Assembly (NCBI GenBank): GCA_964423545.1
Contig: CAYRFV010000060.1
Location: 1 to 22,456, forward strand
Reading direction: 5' to 3'
DNA: 22,456 bases
From: JALOOE01 sp964423545
GTDB taxonomy: Bacteria; Chloroflexota; Anaerolineae; CG2-30-64-16
The notes beneath the pieces are model-generated. The model ran no database searches, was not told where the DNA came from, and worked only from the letters and a program-made list of their open reading frames with translations. Position numbers and translations under genes: made by a program. How positions within the stretch are numbered: position 1 is the first letter of the stretch; each line of letters opens with the position of its first letter. Below, in pieces: positions 1-7,156 of this stretch.

Positions 1-76
1 CGTCCGCAGAACGCTCGAAGGTGGCCGGTGTGTCTGGCATGGCGGTGGCTCTCATGAATGGTCGGTGGGTTGTCAT
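1..76 (-). CDS. possible 5' end of a divergent gene, product unknown
   Basis: On the minus strand an open frame runs from an ATG at 76 through in-frame ATGs at 55 and 40 to the window edge. The visible peptide begins MTTHRPFMRATAMPDTPATF. None of the three starts has a convincing Shine-Dalgarno, and only about 25 codons are visible. A candidate extended -10 lies upstream on the same strand (174-182). Nothing identifies the product. It is listed because the layout, divergent from the Tad operon with promoter-like sequence between them, is plausible. It may equally be noncoding. Confidence 0.2.
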   Translation of the reverse strand, partial: MTTHRPFMRATAMPDTPATFERSAD

Positions 77-173
77 CCGGCGCCGCTTGCGGCCCGGCCG
101 GCGCAGGCCGCGCGGCCGGCGGGGCGGCTCCAACTTGCGCGACGATTTCGAATTTACTTTCCAGCGCGCCATT

Positions 174-182
174 ATTCTAGCA
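174..182 (-). promoter_or_regulatory. candidate extended -10, minus strand
   Basis: Read on the minus strand, 182 to 174 is TGCTAGAAT, an extended -10 (TGn followed by a TATAAT-like hexamer). No good -35 is seen 16-19 bp upstream. It lies in a locally AT-richer pocket (about 145-180) of an otherwise very GC-rich stretch, and would transcribe toward the left edge. Confidence 0.25.
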
Positions 183-283
183 CCCCCAGCGCACCGGGTG
201 TCTCAGAACTTCCTTCGTGTTGTCTTAGGATTGTTTTAGGGGGTTGGCGCCAATCCAAGACGGCCGAGGGCGTTTTTTGAATC

Positions 284-311
284 TTGCAAATGTCAGAAAC
301 CGTGCTATAAT
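284..311 (+). promoter_or_regulatory. Tad operon promoter (sigma70-type, extended -10)
   Basis: TTGCAA (284-289), a 16-bp spacer and a perfect TATAAT (306-311) preceded by TGC form an extended -10 promoter. The predicted transcription start is near 318, about 297 nt before the cpaB ATG. No other comparable plus-strand promoter is visible between 1 and 614. It therefore probably drives the whole pilus operon, with the long leader annotated next. Confidence 0.65.
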
Positions 312-317
312 GGTGTC

Positions 318-602
318 AGTCTCCCGTCAAATCTATCAGTTTGTGCGGTCCGTCCATGCAGGCCATGACGGAGCCATGTCCGGTGGAGTTCGCGCCACAG
401 CTCGACGTCGGGTCCTCGCGCCTGTGCGCGAGCCAGTTCCGACGGATGGGCCAGCGCAGCCCGGCCGGAAGCACCTGGCGTCGTTCGGCCATGCAAGGGG
501 CGGAAGCCGATGGGATTCCCGCGGTGGGGTCGCACTGCGGCACGGGCCGCGGCGCTGCCGGCAGGCCTGTCGTCTGCCGTGTGACACAGTCCAATCGATA
601 GC
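318..602 (+). promoter_or_regulatory. long GC-rich hairpin-bearing 5' leader of the Tad operon
   Basis: This roughly 285-nt stretch has no convincing gene. It contains strong stem-loops. TCCGTC 349-354 pairs with GACGGA 367-372. CGTCGG 406-411 pairs with CCGACG 439-444 and encloses a perfect CTCGCGC(CTGT)GCGCGAG hairpin at 415-432. GTCGCAC 529-535 pairs with GTGTGAC 579-585 with one G-U pair, and then GGCA 539-542 pairs with TGCC 575-578. I compared it by eye with c-di-GMP-I, cobalamin, TPP, SRP RNA and RNase P cores and found no match. It may be a regulatory RNA leader or simply structured untranslated sequence. Confidence 0.35.
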
Positions 603-614
603 AAGGAGCCGACA

Positions 615-1430
615 ATGGGACGCATGCGCGGGTGCCTCTGGTTGACGATCGGCGTGGTGCTGGCCGTGCTTGCCGGGCTGGTGGGCTATCTGGCGCTCTC
701 GCGCGCGGCCGCACGACAGGCTGCGCCCGCATCGGACGCAACCGATGTGCCCGTGGTGGTGGCTGCGCAGGCGGTCAAGGTGCGGTCACCTCTGGCCGAG
801 AAAGATGTGGTCTTGCGGCGCCTGCCCGCCAACGGCGTGCCCGAGGGCGCCCTGCGCGATGTGCGTTCGGCGGTCGGTAAAGTCACCATGGTGGACTTGT
901 ACCCCGGCGAGGCGATCCTGCAGCAGCGGTTGGCGGATCCGAACGTCAAATCGGGCGATGGCCGCATGGCGCTGATGGTGGCCGGCGAGCAGGTTCTGAT
1001 GGCGCTGCCTGCGAGTGACCTGATGAGCAAGGTCGGGGTGCTCAAGCCGGGCGATCGTGTGGACATGCTCTTCTCGCTGGAGGTGCCCACGAATCGCGTC
1101 CTGGCCGTCGCAGCCGGCGAGGCAGGCAGCGGAGCTGGCACGACCCTCAAAGAGCAAGCCACCATCAACGCGCTGCCCAATGCCATCGTGTCGGCGATCG
1201 TGGCGGGGACCGCGTCGGCCACCGGCAGCGGAGGCCAGGCGGCGCCACAAGCGATCATGTTGATGGTCAGTCCGCAGGATGCGTTGGTGCTGAAATACGT
1301 GAAGGACGCCGGCGGTACGTTGGATATGGTCTTGCGTCCGCCGGGCGCCGAGCAGCCATCGACTGCCGATCCGGTCGACGTGGATTACCTGATCCGGCGT
1401 TTCCGCATCCCGACCGAAGTGGGACGATAG
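615..1430 (+). CDS. cpaB: CpaB/RcpC-type Flp pilus assembly protein
   Basis: First gene of the Tad pilus operon. CpaB/RcpC proteins are envelope components of the Flp pilus secretion apparatus. The 271-residue product has an N-terminal membrane anchor (about residues 6-30, ending GYLALSRAA). A SAF domain follows (about 45-110: VVVAAQAVKVRSPLAEKDVV, then VDLYPGEAILQQRL), and then an RcpC/CpaB region containing the LMALPASD and LKPGDRVDML stretches. AAGGAG at 603-608 lies 6 nt before the ATG and fixes the start. Length is normal for the family. In organisms lacking a conventional outer-membrane secretin the exact placement of CpaB is uncertain; the family assignment is firm. Confidence 0.9.
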   Translation: MGRMRGCLWLTIGVVLAVLAGLVGYLALSRAAARQAAPASDATDVPVVVAAQAVKVRSPLAEKDVVLRRLPANGVPEGALRDVRSAVGKVTMVDLYPGEAILQQRLADPNVKSGDGRMALMVAGEQVLMALPASDLMSKVGVLKPGDRVDMLFSLEVPTNRVLAVAAGEAGSGAGTTLKEQATINALPNAIVSAIVAGTASATGSGGQAAPQAIMLMVSPQDALVLKYVKDAGGTLDMVLRPPGAEQPSTADPVDVDYLIRRFRIPTEVGR

Positions 1431-1431
1431 C

Positions 1432-1447
1432 CGGCGATCGTTCGCCG
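1432..1447 (+). other. small intercistronic hairpin after cpaB
   Basis: CGGCGA (1432-1437), loop TCGT, TCGCCG (1442-1447) is a perfect 6-bp stem with a tetraloop. It begins one base after the cpaB stop codon in the 73-nt gap before cpaE. There is no T-run, so it is more likely an mRNA stability or processing element than a terminator. It could be chance in such GC-rich DNA. Confidence 0.25.
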
Positions 1448-1503
1448 TGGACACGGATGATCGGTGGCGCGTCGCACGGGTGGCATGACTGGAGGAGATT
1501 CAG

Positions 1504-2739
1504 GTGGCGAACTTGATCAGCGGTGAAACACTGCGGATCTTGCTGGTGAGTCGGCAAGAAAAGGTGCGTGATGAGCTCGGCCAGGCGCTGATGGGCCGCG
1601 CCGGTGATCATCGCCTGTATTGGGTGACGCAGCCCGATCTGGCTGCAGGCCGCAGCCAGGATCTGCTGCCGCACGTGATCATCGTCGACGATGACCTGGA
1701 TGGCGCAAATCCGGTGACGCTGATCGGCCAGCTGAGCGCGCGCATGTCGACCTCGATTGTCCTGGCCCTGGTCGGCGCGGACGCGATCGGCGTGGCGCGC
1801 CAGGCGGTGCTGGTGGGCGCGCGCGCCTTCATCTTGAAGCCGATCCAAGCGGATGAACTGATCTCTGCGCTGCGCCAGCTCCTCTCCAATCGTGCGGCCC
1901 AGCCGATCGCTGAGCGGTCACAGATGGAAGACGGCCGTATTGTCGTCTTCTGCGCGCCCAAGGGCGGCACCGGCCGCACGACCCTGGCCGTCAACACGGG
2001 GATCAGTTTGCAGAAGCTCACCGGCCAGCAGGTGGTGTTGGTGGACGCGGACTTCGCTGCACCGGCCCTCGACGTGGCGCTGAATCTTGATCCGCGGCGC
2101 AACATCATCGACCTGCTGCCGGAGATGGGCCGCCTCGATACCGACCTGGTTTCCAGCGTCCTTGCCGACCATGCCTCAGGTGTCCGGGTTCTGATGGCGC
2201 CTCCGCCCGCCGATCTCACCCACCCGATCTCGCTGCCGCAGGTGCAGCAGGTGTTGGTGTGGCTCAAGCGGATGTGCTCCTGGGTGCTCGTCGACCTGGG
2301 GCTCCCGATGGATGAGACCGCCTTCGCCTTCCTCGACGGCGCCGATCGCATCGTGATGTCGGTGCTGCCCGAGATGGTCGGGCTGCGCAACACCCGGCTG
2401 ATGCTGGATCAGCTCGTGGCGCGCGGCTATCCGTCCGAGAAGGTGTGGCTGGTGGTCAATCGGGCGACGCTGCGCGGGGGGGTGCCGATGCCCGACGTCG
2501 AAGCGCGGCTGCACGTGACCATCCAGCACCTCATCCCAGATGACCAGCCACTGGCGACGCACAGCGTCAACCGCGGCGTTCCGCTGGTGATGAGCCACGG
2601 CAATACCGCGCTGGCGAAGGCGTTCCGCGTGTTCGCCAGCAACCTGGCGGCGGACCAATCGCCGAAGCCTGCCGTCGCTCAGCCGGAGCGCGGCAAGCTG
2701 CTCGGCTGGCTGCGGCCATCCCCTGCGCGGACGCCGTGA
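1504..2739 (+). CDS. cpaE: CpaE/TadZ-type pilus localisation ATPase (receiver-like + MinD/ParA fold)
   Basis: 411 residues starting at GTG, with GGAGGAG (1491-1497) 6 nt upstream. An N-terminal receiver-like domain (about 10-130) keeps acidic residues D62-D64 and the late lysine K112 (FILKPI). A MinD/ParA-type ATPase domain follows (about 145-385), with deviant Walker A KGGTGRTT (K153-T160) and the VDAD motif at 180-183. The usual second P-loop lysine is arginine here (R158). CpaE/TadZ proteins often have altered P-loops and act in placing the pilus machine at a cell site. A run of seven Gs (2476-2482) lies in the coding sequence. The tadA/cpaF ATPase gene that often follows cpaE is missing: tadB comes next after 22 nt. 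Confidence 0.88.
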   Translation: MANLISGETLRILLVSRQEKVRDELGQALMGRAGDHRLYWVTQPDLAAGRSQDLLPHVIIVDDDLDGANPVTLIGQLSARMSTSIVLALVGADAIGVARQAVLVGARAFILKPIQADELISALRQLLSNRAAQPIAERSQMEDGRIVVFCAPKGGTGRTTLAVNTGISLQKLTGQQVVLVDADFAAPALDVALNLDPRRNIIDLLPEMGRLDTDLVSSVLADHASGVRVLMAPPPADLTHPISLPQVQQVLVWLKRMCSWVLVDLGLPMDETAFAFLDGADRIVMSVLPEMVGLRNTRLMLDQLVARGYPSEKVWLVVNRATLRGGVPMPDVEARLHVTIQHLIPDDQPLATHSVNRGVPLVMSHGNTALAKAFRVFASNLAADQSPKPAVAQPERGKLLGWLRPSPARTP

Positions 2740-2761
2740 GCGGCCCGGAGGAGTGAGGCGG

Positions 2762-3721
2762 ATGCCTGTGATCTACGCGCTGCTATTTGGCGTCTTGTTG
2801 TCGCTCACGGTGCTGGCGGTCTTCCTGGCGCTGCGGTCGATGCAGGACGCCCGCGATCCGGTCGATGTGCGGCTCAAGCAGTACGGCGCAGTCGTGGCAT
2901 CGGACGCAAGCGGAGCGGGCGGCCGGAGAGCAAGACTGCGAACCTACTCCTTTGCAGATCGGATCATCAAAGGTTTCGGGCTCGGCCCGGTGCTTGCCAG
3001 CAGCCTGGTGCGAGCCGATGCGCCTCTCACCGCGGCGGAGTTCGTGCTGATTGCGCTCGCCTCAGGCGCTGCCGGTTTCCTCCTGGCTGCATGGCGCGGC
3101 GGCCTGCTGCTGGGCCTGGCGTTGGGGGTGCTCTGCGCCGCGGCGCCCTTTGTCTACCTGCGCATGCTCGGTCAGCGCCGGACGCAGCAGCTCAATGACC
3201 AGTTGCCCGACGTGCTGACCTACCTGGTGGGCGGGCTGCGGGCCGGGTACGGCCTGTCGCAGGCAATGGCGATGTTGGTCGAGCAGCTGCCGGCGCCCGC
3301 CTCGGTCGAGTTCGGCCGGGTGATGCGCGGGGTCGGCCTGGGCATGCAGGTGCAGCGGGCGCTGAATCAGATGGCGGAGCGGGTGCGCAGTGACGACCTC
3401 GACCTGGTCGTGACGGCGATCAACATCCAACATGAGTTGGGCGGCAACCTGGCGCAGACGCTGGAGACGATCGGCGACCTGGTGCGCGACCGCATCCGCA
3501 TCAAGCGCGAGATTCGGACGCTGACCTCGCAGCAGCGGCTCACCGGCTACATCCTCGCCGCTCTGCCGGTTGCGCTGGCGCTTGGCCTCTCCGTCCTGAG
3601 CCCCGGATATCTGGATCCGCTGTTCGCGCCCGGCCCGATTCGCATCATGCCGGTAGCGGCCGCTGCCATGATGATCCTTGGCTTCCTGATCATCCGCAAG
3701 ATCGTAGATATCGAGGTGTGA
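2762..3721 (+). CDS. tadB: TadB, type II/IV secretion F-domain inner-membrane platform protein
   Basis: Membrane platform protein of the Tad machine, 319 residues. A TM segment at the N-terminus (about 3-24) is followed by a cytoplasmic stretch and a TM pair (about 83-125). The T2SSF domain comes next (about 144-265, with LPDVLTYLVGGLRAGYGLSQ and NIQHELGGNLAQTLETIGDL), and then two C-terminal TMs. I place the start at ATG 2762, because GGAGGAG (2747-2753) lies 8 nt before it and overlaps the upstream in-frame GTG at 2753, which therefore cannot be the start. The gene ends 3 nt before tadC. It is known to work with TadC and the TadA ATPase in pilin extrusion. Confidence 0.92.
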   Translation: MPVIYALLFGVLLSLTVLAVFLALRSMQDARDPVDVRLKQYGAVVASDASGAGGRRARLRTYSFADRIIKGFGLGPVLASSLVRADAPLTAAEFVLIALASGAAGFLLAAWRGGLLLGLALGVLCAAAPFVYLRMLGQRRTQQLNDQLPDVLTYLVGGLRAGYGLSQAMAMLVEQLPAPASVEFGRVMRGVGLGMQVQRALNQMAERVRSDDLDLVVTAINIQHELGGNLAQTLETIGDLVRDRIRIKREIRTLTSQQRLTGYILAALPVALALGLSVLSPGYLDPLFAPGPIRIMPVAAAAMMILGFLIIRKIVDIEV

Positions 3722-3724
3722 GGC

Positions 3725-4687
3725 ATGGAGACCGGCTCCTTCCTGACAACGTACGGCTTCCTGGGTTCACCGGTGCTCTTCGGCGTGTTGGTGATGCTGG
3801 CAGGGATCGCTGTGTGGCTCTCCCTCGCGCCCGCGCGGCCGGCGAAGCAAATGGAGGAGCGTCTCGAGGGCTATGTGGAGCGGGGAGACTTGCTGGATGA
3901 CGCAGAGATGCGGCGCCCGTTCGGCACTCGCGTGGTCATGCCCCTGTTCCGCAAGCTGCTCCGCAGCCTTGGCCGGCTGGCGCCGCAGCGCAGCCTGGCG
4001 CAGATGCACACCATGCTGGTCCAGGCTGGCGAGCCTGGCGGTTTCTCTGCTCTCGACTTTCTGGGGCTGCGCCTGCTGGCGGCCGCGATGCTGGGCGGCG
4101 GCTTCCTGATGTTCGCGGCCCAGAGCATGGCATTGTCCAGCGCCCTCCTCTACGCGGCGGTGTTGGTTGCGCTCGGCTACCTTGTCCCAGGATTCCTGCT
4201 GCGCTCGCGCGTGCGGGCGCGGCAGCATGCCATCATGCGCGCGCTCCCCGACGCGCTGGACATGCTGACTATCGGCGTCGAGGCGGGCCTGGCCTTCGAG
4301 TCCGCCATGTTGCGTGTGGGCGAGAAGTGGGAGAACGCGCTGACCCAGGAGTTCCGACGCACGGTGGCCGAGATGCGGGTGGGCGCCAGCCGCGAAGTTG
4401 CGTTGCAGCGCATGGCCGGCCGGTGCGACGTGGTGGAGCTGAACACCTTCGTGGCGGTGTTGATCCAATCCACGCAGCTTGGGGTCAGCATCGCGCAGGT
4501 GCTGCACGCCCAGGCGGCCGAGATGCGCACCAAGCGCCGCCAGCGCGCCGAAGAACTGGCTCGCCAGGCCAGCATCAAGATCACCTTTCCGCTCGTTTTT
4601 CTGATCTTTCCGGCCCTGTTTGTGGTGATCCTGGGGCCTTCCGTGCCGCGGCTGCTTGCGACGCTGCGCGGCATGGCCGGCGGTTAG
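3725..4687 (+). CDS. tadC: TadC, second F-domain platform protein
   Basis: 320 residues with the same architecture as TadB. There is an N-terminal TM (about 13-33), a TM pair around 110-160, and a T2SSF domain (about 165-290: ALPDALDMLTIGVEAGLAFE, TFVAVLIQSTQLGVSIAQVL). A C-terminal TM follows (FPLVFLIFPALFVVILG). The ATG at 3725 is 3 nt after the tadB stop, and GAGGT at 3713-3717 inside tadB supplies the ribosome site, so translation is probably coupled. TadB and TadC form the heteromeric inner-membrane core of the Tad pilus machine. The two platform genes together show this is Tad rather than a type II secretion system, which has one. Confidence 0.92.
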   Translation: METGSFLTTYGFLGSPVLFGVLVMLAGIAVWLSLAPARPAKQMEERLEGYVERGDLLDDAEMRRPFGTRVVMPLFRKLLRSLGRLAPQRSLAQMHTMLVQAGEPGGFSALDFLGLRLLAAAMLGGGFLMFAAQSMALSSALLYAAVLVALGYLVPGFLLRSRVRARQHAIMRALPDALDMLTIGVEAGLAFESAMLRVGEKWENALTQEFRRTVAEMRVGASREVALQRMAGRCDVVELNTFVAVLIQSTQLGVSIAQVLHAQAAEMRTKRRQRAEELARQASIKITFPLVFLIFPALFVVILGPSVPRLLATLRGMAGG

Positions 4688-4715
4688 GCGCCCCGGTGCG
4701 AGGTGAGTGTTGCCG

Positions 4716-6602
4716 ATGAGCGACTATCCCGACAACGTGATTCCCGGCGGCCGCGCAAGCAATTCCCGCTATGACGAAGGCCTGAGGCGTTTGCAGGCGG
4801 GGGAGTGGCAGGCAGCGATCGACGCGCTGGAGGACGCCGCGCGACAGAGTCCCGGCGATCCGCACATCCAGCGTGCACTCAGGGAAGCGCGCTTCAAAGC
4901 GCAGCTCGACGCTGGGGCACGCGTGCGCGGCCAGCGCTGGATCATCCCGTGGCGCAGCATCCTGGTGCGGGCGGCTGTGGTGGTCGGCATCGCCATCGCG
5001 GCCGCGGTGTCGCTGGGGCTGATCCAGGCGCGGGTCGCACCTGAGGTGCGCGCCGCTCAGCTTTCGCAGCAGATCAGCAGCGCCCTTGCCGAAGCGAAGC
5101 GTTTCGGCGAGGCGGGCGACCTGGCTCGCGCCGCCGCGGCCTATCAGCGCGTCTTGGCCTTCGACCAGGGCAACGCTGAGGCGCTCGCAGGGATGAAGCA
5201 GCTTGAGACAGAGCGCAAGCTGGCCGACCAGTATCGCGACGCCGTCAGCGCGATGGAGGCGGGCCGCGCGCAGCAGGCGCTGGCGATGTTCAGCGACATT
5301 TTGAATCAGCGCACCAACTATCGCGATGCCACGGTGCGCATCGCCGAGATCAAGCAGCGCATGACGGAGGATCTGCTCTTCGACCGGGCGGAGGCCGAGT
5401 TCGCCGCGGGACGCCATGCCGAGGCTGTCGCGGGGTACCGCCAGCTCCAGAGCCTCAATACCAGCTACCGCCGCGACGCAGTGGCGGGCCGGCTGTTCGA
5501 CAGTTACATGCAGATGGGCCGCGCGATCGTAGAGGCGCGACCTGTGGTGACCGATCGACTGCTGCAGGCGCTCGAGTACTTCCGCCAGGCGGTGGCGCTC
5601 AGGCCGCGCGATGCCGAGGCAATGAACCAGGAGCGGCTGGTGAACCTGTTCCTTGCCGGGCAGGCGGCCTACGAGGCGCGTCTCTGGGATGAGTCGGTCC
5701 GCTGGTTCGAGGCGGTGTACGGACAGCGCAAGGGTTACCTGGGCGACATCTACGTACCGCAGCTCTATGAGGCCTACATCGCCAGCGGCGACGCGCACGC
5801 GGCCGCGGAGCGTTGGGCCGATGCGTGGAACCAGTATAACAAGGCTGCGGCGCTGCCCGTCGATACGGTCCTCGCGGTGCAGCGCAGAGCGGCCGTGGCG
5901 CTGAGGATCACGCCCACCCCGACCCCCGTGCATACGCCCACCGCGACGCCGATCCCGACCCCGACGCCCTACATCTACGTGCCGCCCACCGCGCTCCCGT
6001 CGGCCACGCCGGCAGCGCCGCTCGCCACCTATCGCAATCAAATCGTATTCAAGTCGAGCCATGCGGACCAGCCCGGCTTCTGGGTGATGAACGCGGACGG
6101 CAGCAACCGCCGCTACCTGGGTGATTCCGGCACCCTGCACAAGCAGTATGATGAGCTGGTGCAGCGGGACCAGCTCTCGCCTGACGGACGCTGTCGCATC
6201 TACACCACGCAGGGCAAATCGGACAAATACCCGCAGATCTACATGCAGTGCCAGGGGAACCAGCCAGGAGAGATGTGGACGCGGCAGTTGACCTACCTGT
6301 CCGGCACCACCTACGATCCCGTTTGGGCGCCCGATGGCAGCCGCATCGCCTTCGTCAGCCAGGAAAAGGGCAGCGACGACTTGTATGTGATCAACCCGGA
6401 CGGCACGAATCTGTGGAATTATACCCCGAACGAGTGGGAGTGGGACAAGCATCCATCCTTTTCGCCCGACAGTCGGAAGATCGTCTTCTGGACCAACCGC
6501 GAGGGCGCCAAGCAGATTTACACCATCGACGCCGATGGCCGCAACGCCAGGAAGCTTGTTGCGACGACGTGGGATGAGTTCGATCCGATCTGGGTGAAAT
6601 AG
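4716..6602 (+). CDS. TPR / single-TM / TolB-like beta-propeller protein of the Tad locus
   Basis: 628 residues. AGGTGAG (4701-4707) sits 8 nt before ATG 4716, so I prefer this start to the upstream GTG at 4707. Residues about 15-65 form a cytoplasmic TPR-like segment (YDEGLRRLQAGEWQAAIDAL). One TM segment lies near 83-105. Residues about 118-390 are further TPR-like helical repeats (AAYQRVLAFDQGNAEALAGM, ALEYFRQAVALRPRDAEAM). Residues about 398-428 are a Thr-Pro linker (TPTPTPVHTPTATP). The C-terminus (about 434-628) has PD40/TolB propeller repeats (VWAPDGSRIAFVS, SFSPDSRKIVFWT). The linker suggests that the part after the TM is outside the membrane. Its place between tadC and tadE implies a pilus-associated scaffold or surface role. 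No enzymatic motif is seen and the function is unknown. Confidence 0.75.
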   Translation: MSDYPDNVIPGGRASNSRYDEGLRRLQAGEWQAAIDALEDAARQSPGDPHIQRALREARFKAQLDAGARVRGQRWIIPWRSILVRAAVVVGIAIAAAVSLGLIQARVAPEVRAAQLSQQISSALAEAKRFGEAGDLARAAAAYQRVLAFDQGNAEALAGMKQLETERKLADQYRDAVSAMEAGRAQQALAMFSDILNQRTNYRDATVRIAEIKQRMTEDLLFDRAEAEFAAGRHAEAVAGYRQLQSLNTSYRRDAVAGRLFDSYMQMGRAIVEARPVVTDRLLQALEYFRQAVALRPRDAEAMNQERLVNLFLAGQAAYEARLWDESVRWFEAVYGQRKGYLGDIYVPQLYEAYIASGDAHAAAERWADAWNQYNKAAALPVDTVLAVQRRAAVALRITPTPTPVHTPTATPIPTPTPYIYVPPTALPSATPAAPLATYRNQIVFKSSHADQPGFWVMNADGSNRRYLGDSGTLHKQYDELVQRDQLSPDGRCRIYTTQGKSDKYPQIYMQCQGNQPGEMWTRQLTYLSGTTYDPVWAPDGSRIAFVSQEKGSDDLYVINPDGTNLWNYTPNEWEWDKHPSFSPDSRKIVFWTNREGAKQIYTIDADGRNARKLVATTWDEFDPIWVK

Positions 6603-6639
6603 CGCCATGCAGGGTGATCGGCGCGCACCCGGCGCTTTT
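6601..6639 (+). terminator. candidate intrinsic terminator or attenuator before tadE
   Basis: AGCGCC (6601-6606) pairs with GGCGCT (6631-6636), and the inner GGGTG (6612-6616) pairs with CACCC (6626-6630). This gives 11 bp in total with a 5-nt bulge on the 5' side. TTTT follows, counting the last stem base. The hairpin overlaps the TPR/TolB stop codon. The short T-run suggests partial termination, which would lower tadE and tadG relative to the machine genes. No promoter is obvious between it and tadE. Confidence 0.35.
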
Positions 6640-6678
6640 ATGGCTCTCAGAGTCTCGCCGTGAAAGGATGGCGCAACC

Positions 6679-7116
6679 ATGAGGCGTACGGAACGTGGAC
6701 AGAATCTCGTCGAGTATGCGCTGGCCGTGTCTCTGCTGCTGCTGCTGCTGGCAGGCGTGGCAGACCTGGGGCGAGCCTTCTATAGCTACATCCAGATCAC
6801 CAATGCCGCCCGCGAAGGTGCACGTACGGCTGTCCGGTTGCCCTGCGACGCGGGTGACGCTGCGCAGCGCGGCATGTACGCGGAACGCATCGTCCAGAGC
6901 GCCCGTGATGAGGTGGAAGGCGTCATCGTTGCGCCGGCCGACCTGACTGTGACGATCAGTCCTCGGCCGGTGGAGGATGGGTGCCAGCCGGAGGGTCTGC
7001 CGATCCTGGTGACCGTCTCATACCCATATGCCACCGTATTATCGGGCAGCTCCGGCGTCGCAAATTTCACGATGAGCAGTTCGGCCACCATGCCGAGCGC
7101 TGGAAAGAGCCCATAG
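6679..7116 (+). CDS. tadE: TadE-like pseudopilin
   Basis: 145 residues. The N-terminal RGQNLVEYALAVSLLLLLLA is the typical TadE motif: a short basic stretch and G-Q-x-L-V-E at the boundary, then one hydrophobic helix (about 13-30). The conserved FYSYIQITNAAREGAR stretch follows. The remainder (about 50-145) is a small extracytoplasmic domain with two cysteines (in LPCDAG and DGCQPEG) that could form a disulfide. TadE-type pseudopilins are processed like prepilins and support Flp pilus biogenesis. An AAAGGA (6663-6668) is 10 nt before the ATG. It is followed after 40 nt by the tadG-like gene, as is usual. Confidence 0.88.
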   Translation: MRRTERGQNLVEYALAVSLLLLLLAGVADLGRAFYSYIQITNAAREGARTAVRLPCDAGDAAQRGMYAERIVQSARDEVEGVIVAPADLTVTISPRPVEDGCQPEGLPILVTVSYPYATVLSGSSGVANFTMSSSATMPSAGKSP

Positions 7117-7156
7117 CTCGGCGGCTGGTGATCGCCCCATGGGTCTGGAGGTGGGC

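Noticed and set aside
341..601. 86-codon plus-strand frame in the Tad leader
   Set aside because: No ribosome site, no recognisable domain, and it overlaps strong hairpins; other frames are also open here because of GC content.
318..602. Known riboswitch, SRP RNA or RNase P RNA in the Tad leader
   Set aside because: Compared by eye with c-di-GMP-I, cobalamin (no B12 box), TPP, SRP (no GGAAG-type loop in context) and RNase P cores; none fits.
4581..6680. 699-codon minus-strand open frame opposite the TPR/TolB gene
   Set aside because: Same shadow effect; the plus-strand gene has TPR and propeller repeats, a TM segment and a proper start, and the minus frame shows no recognisable domain.
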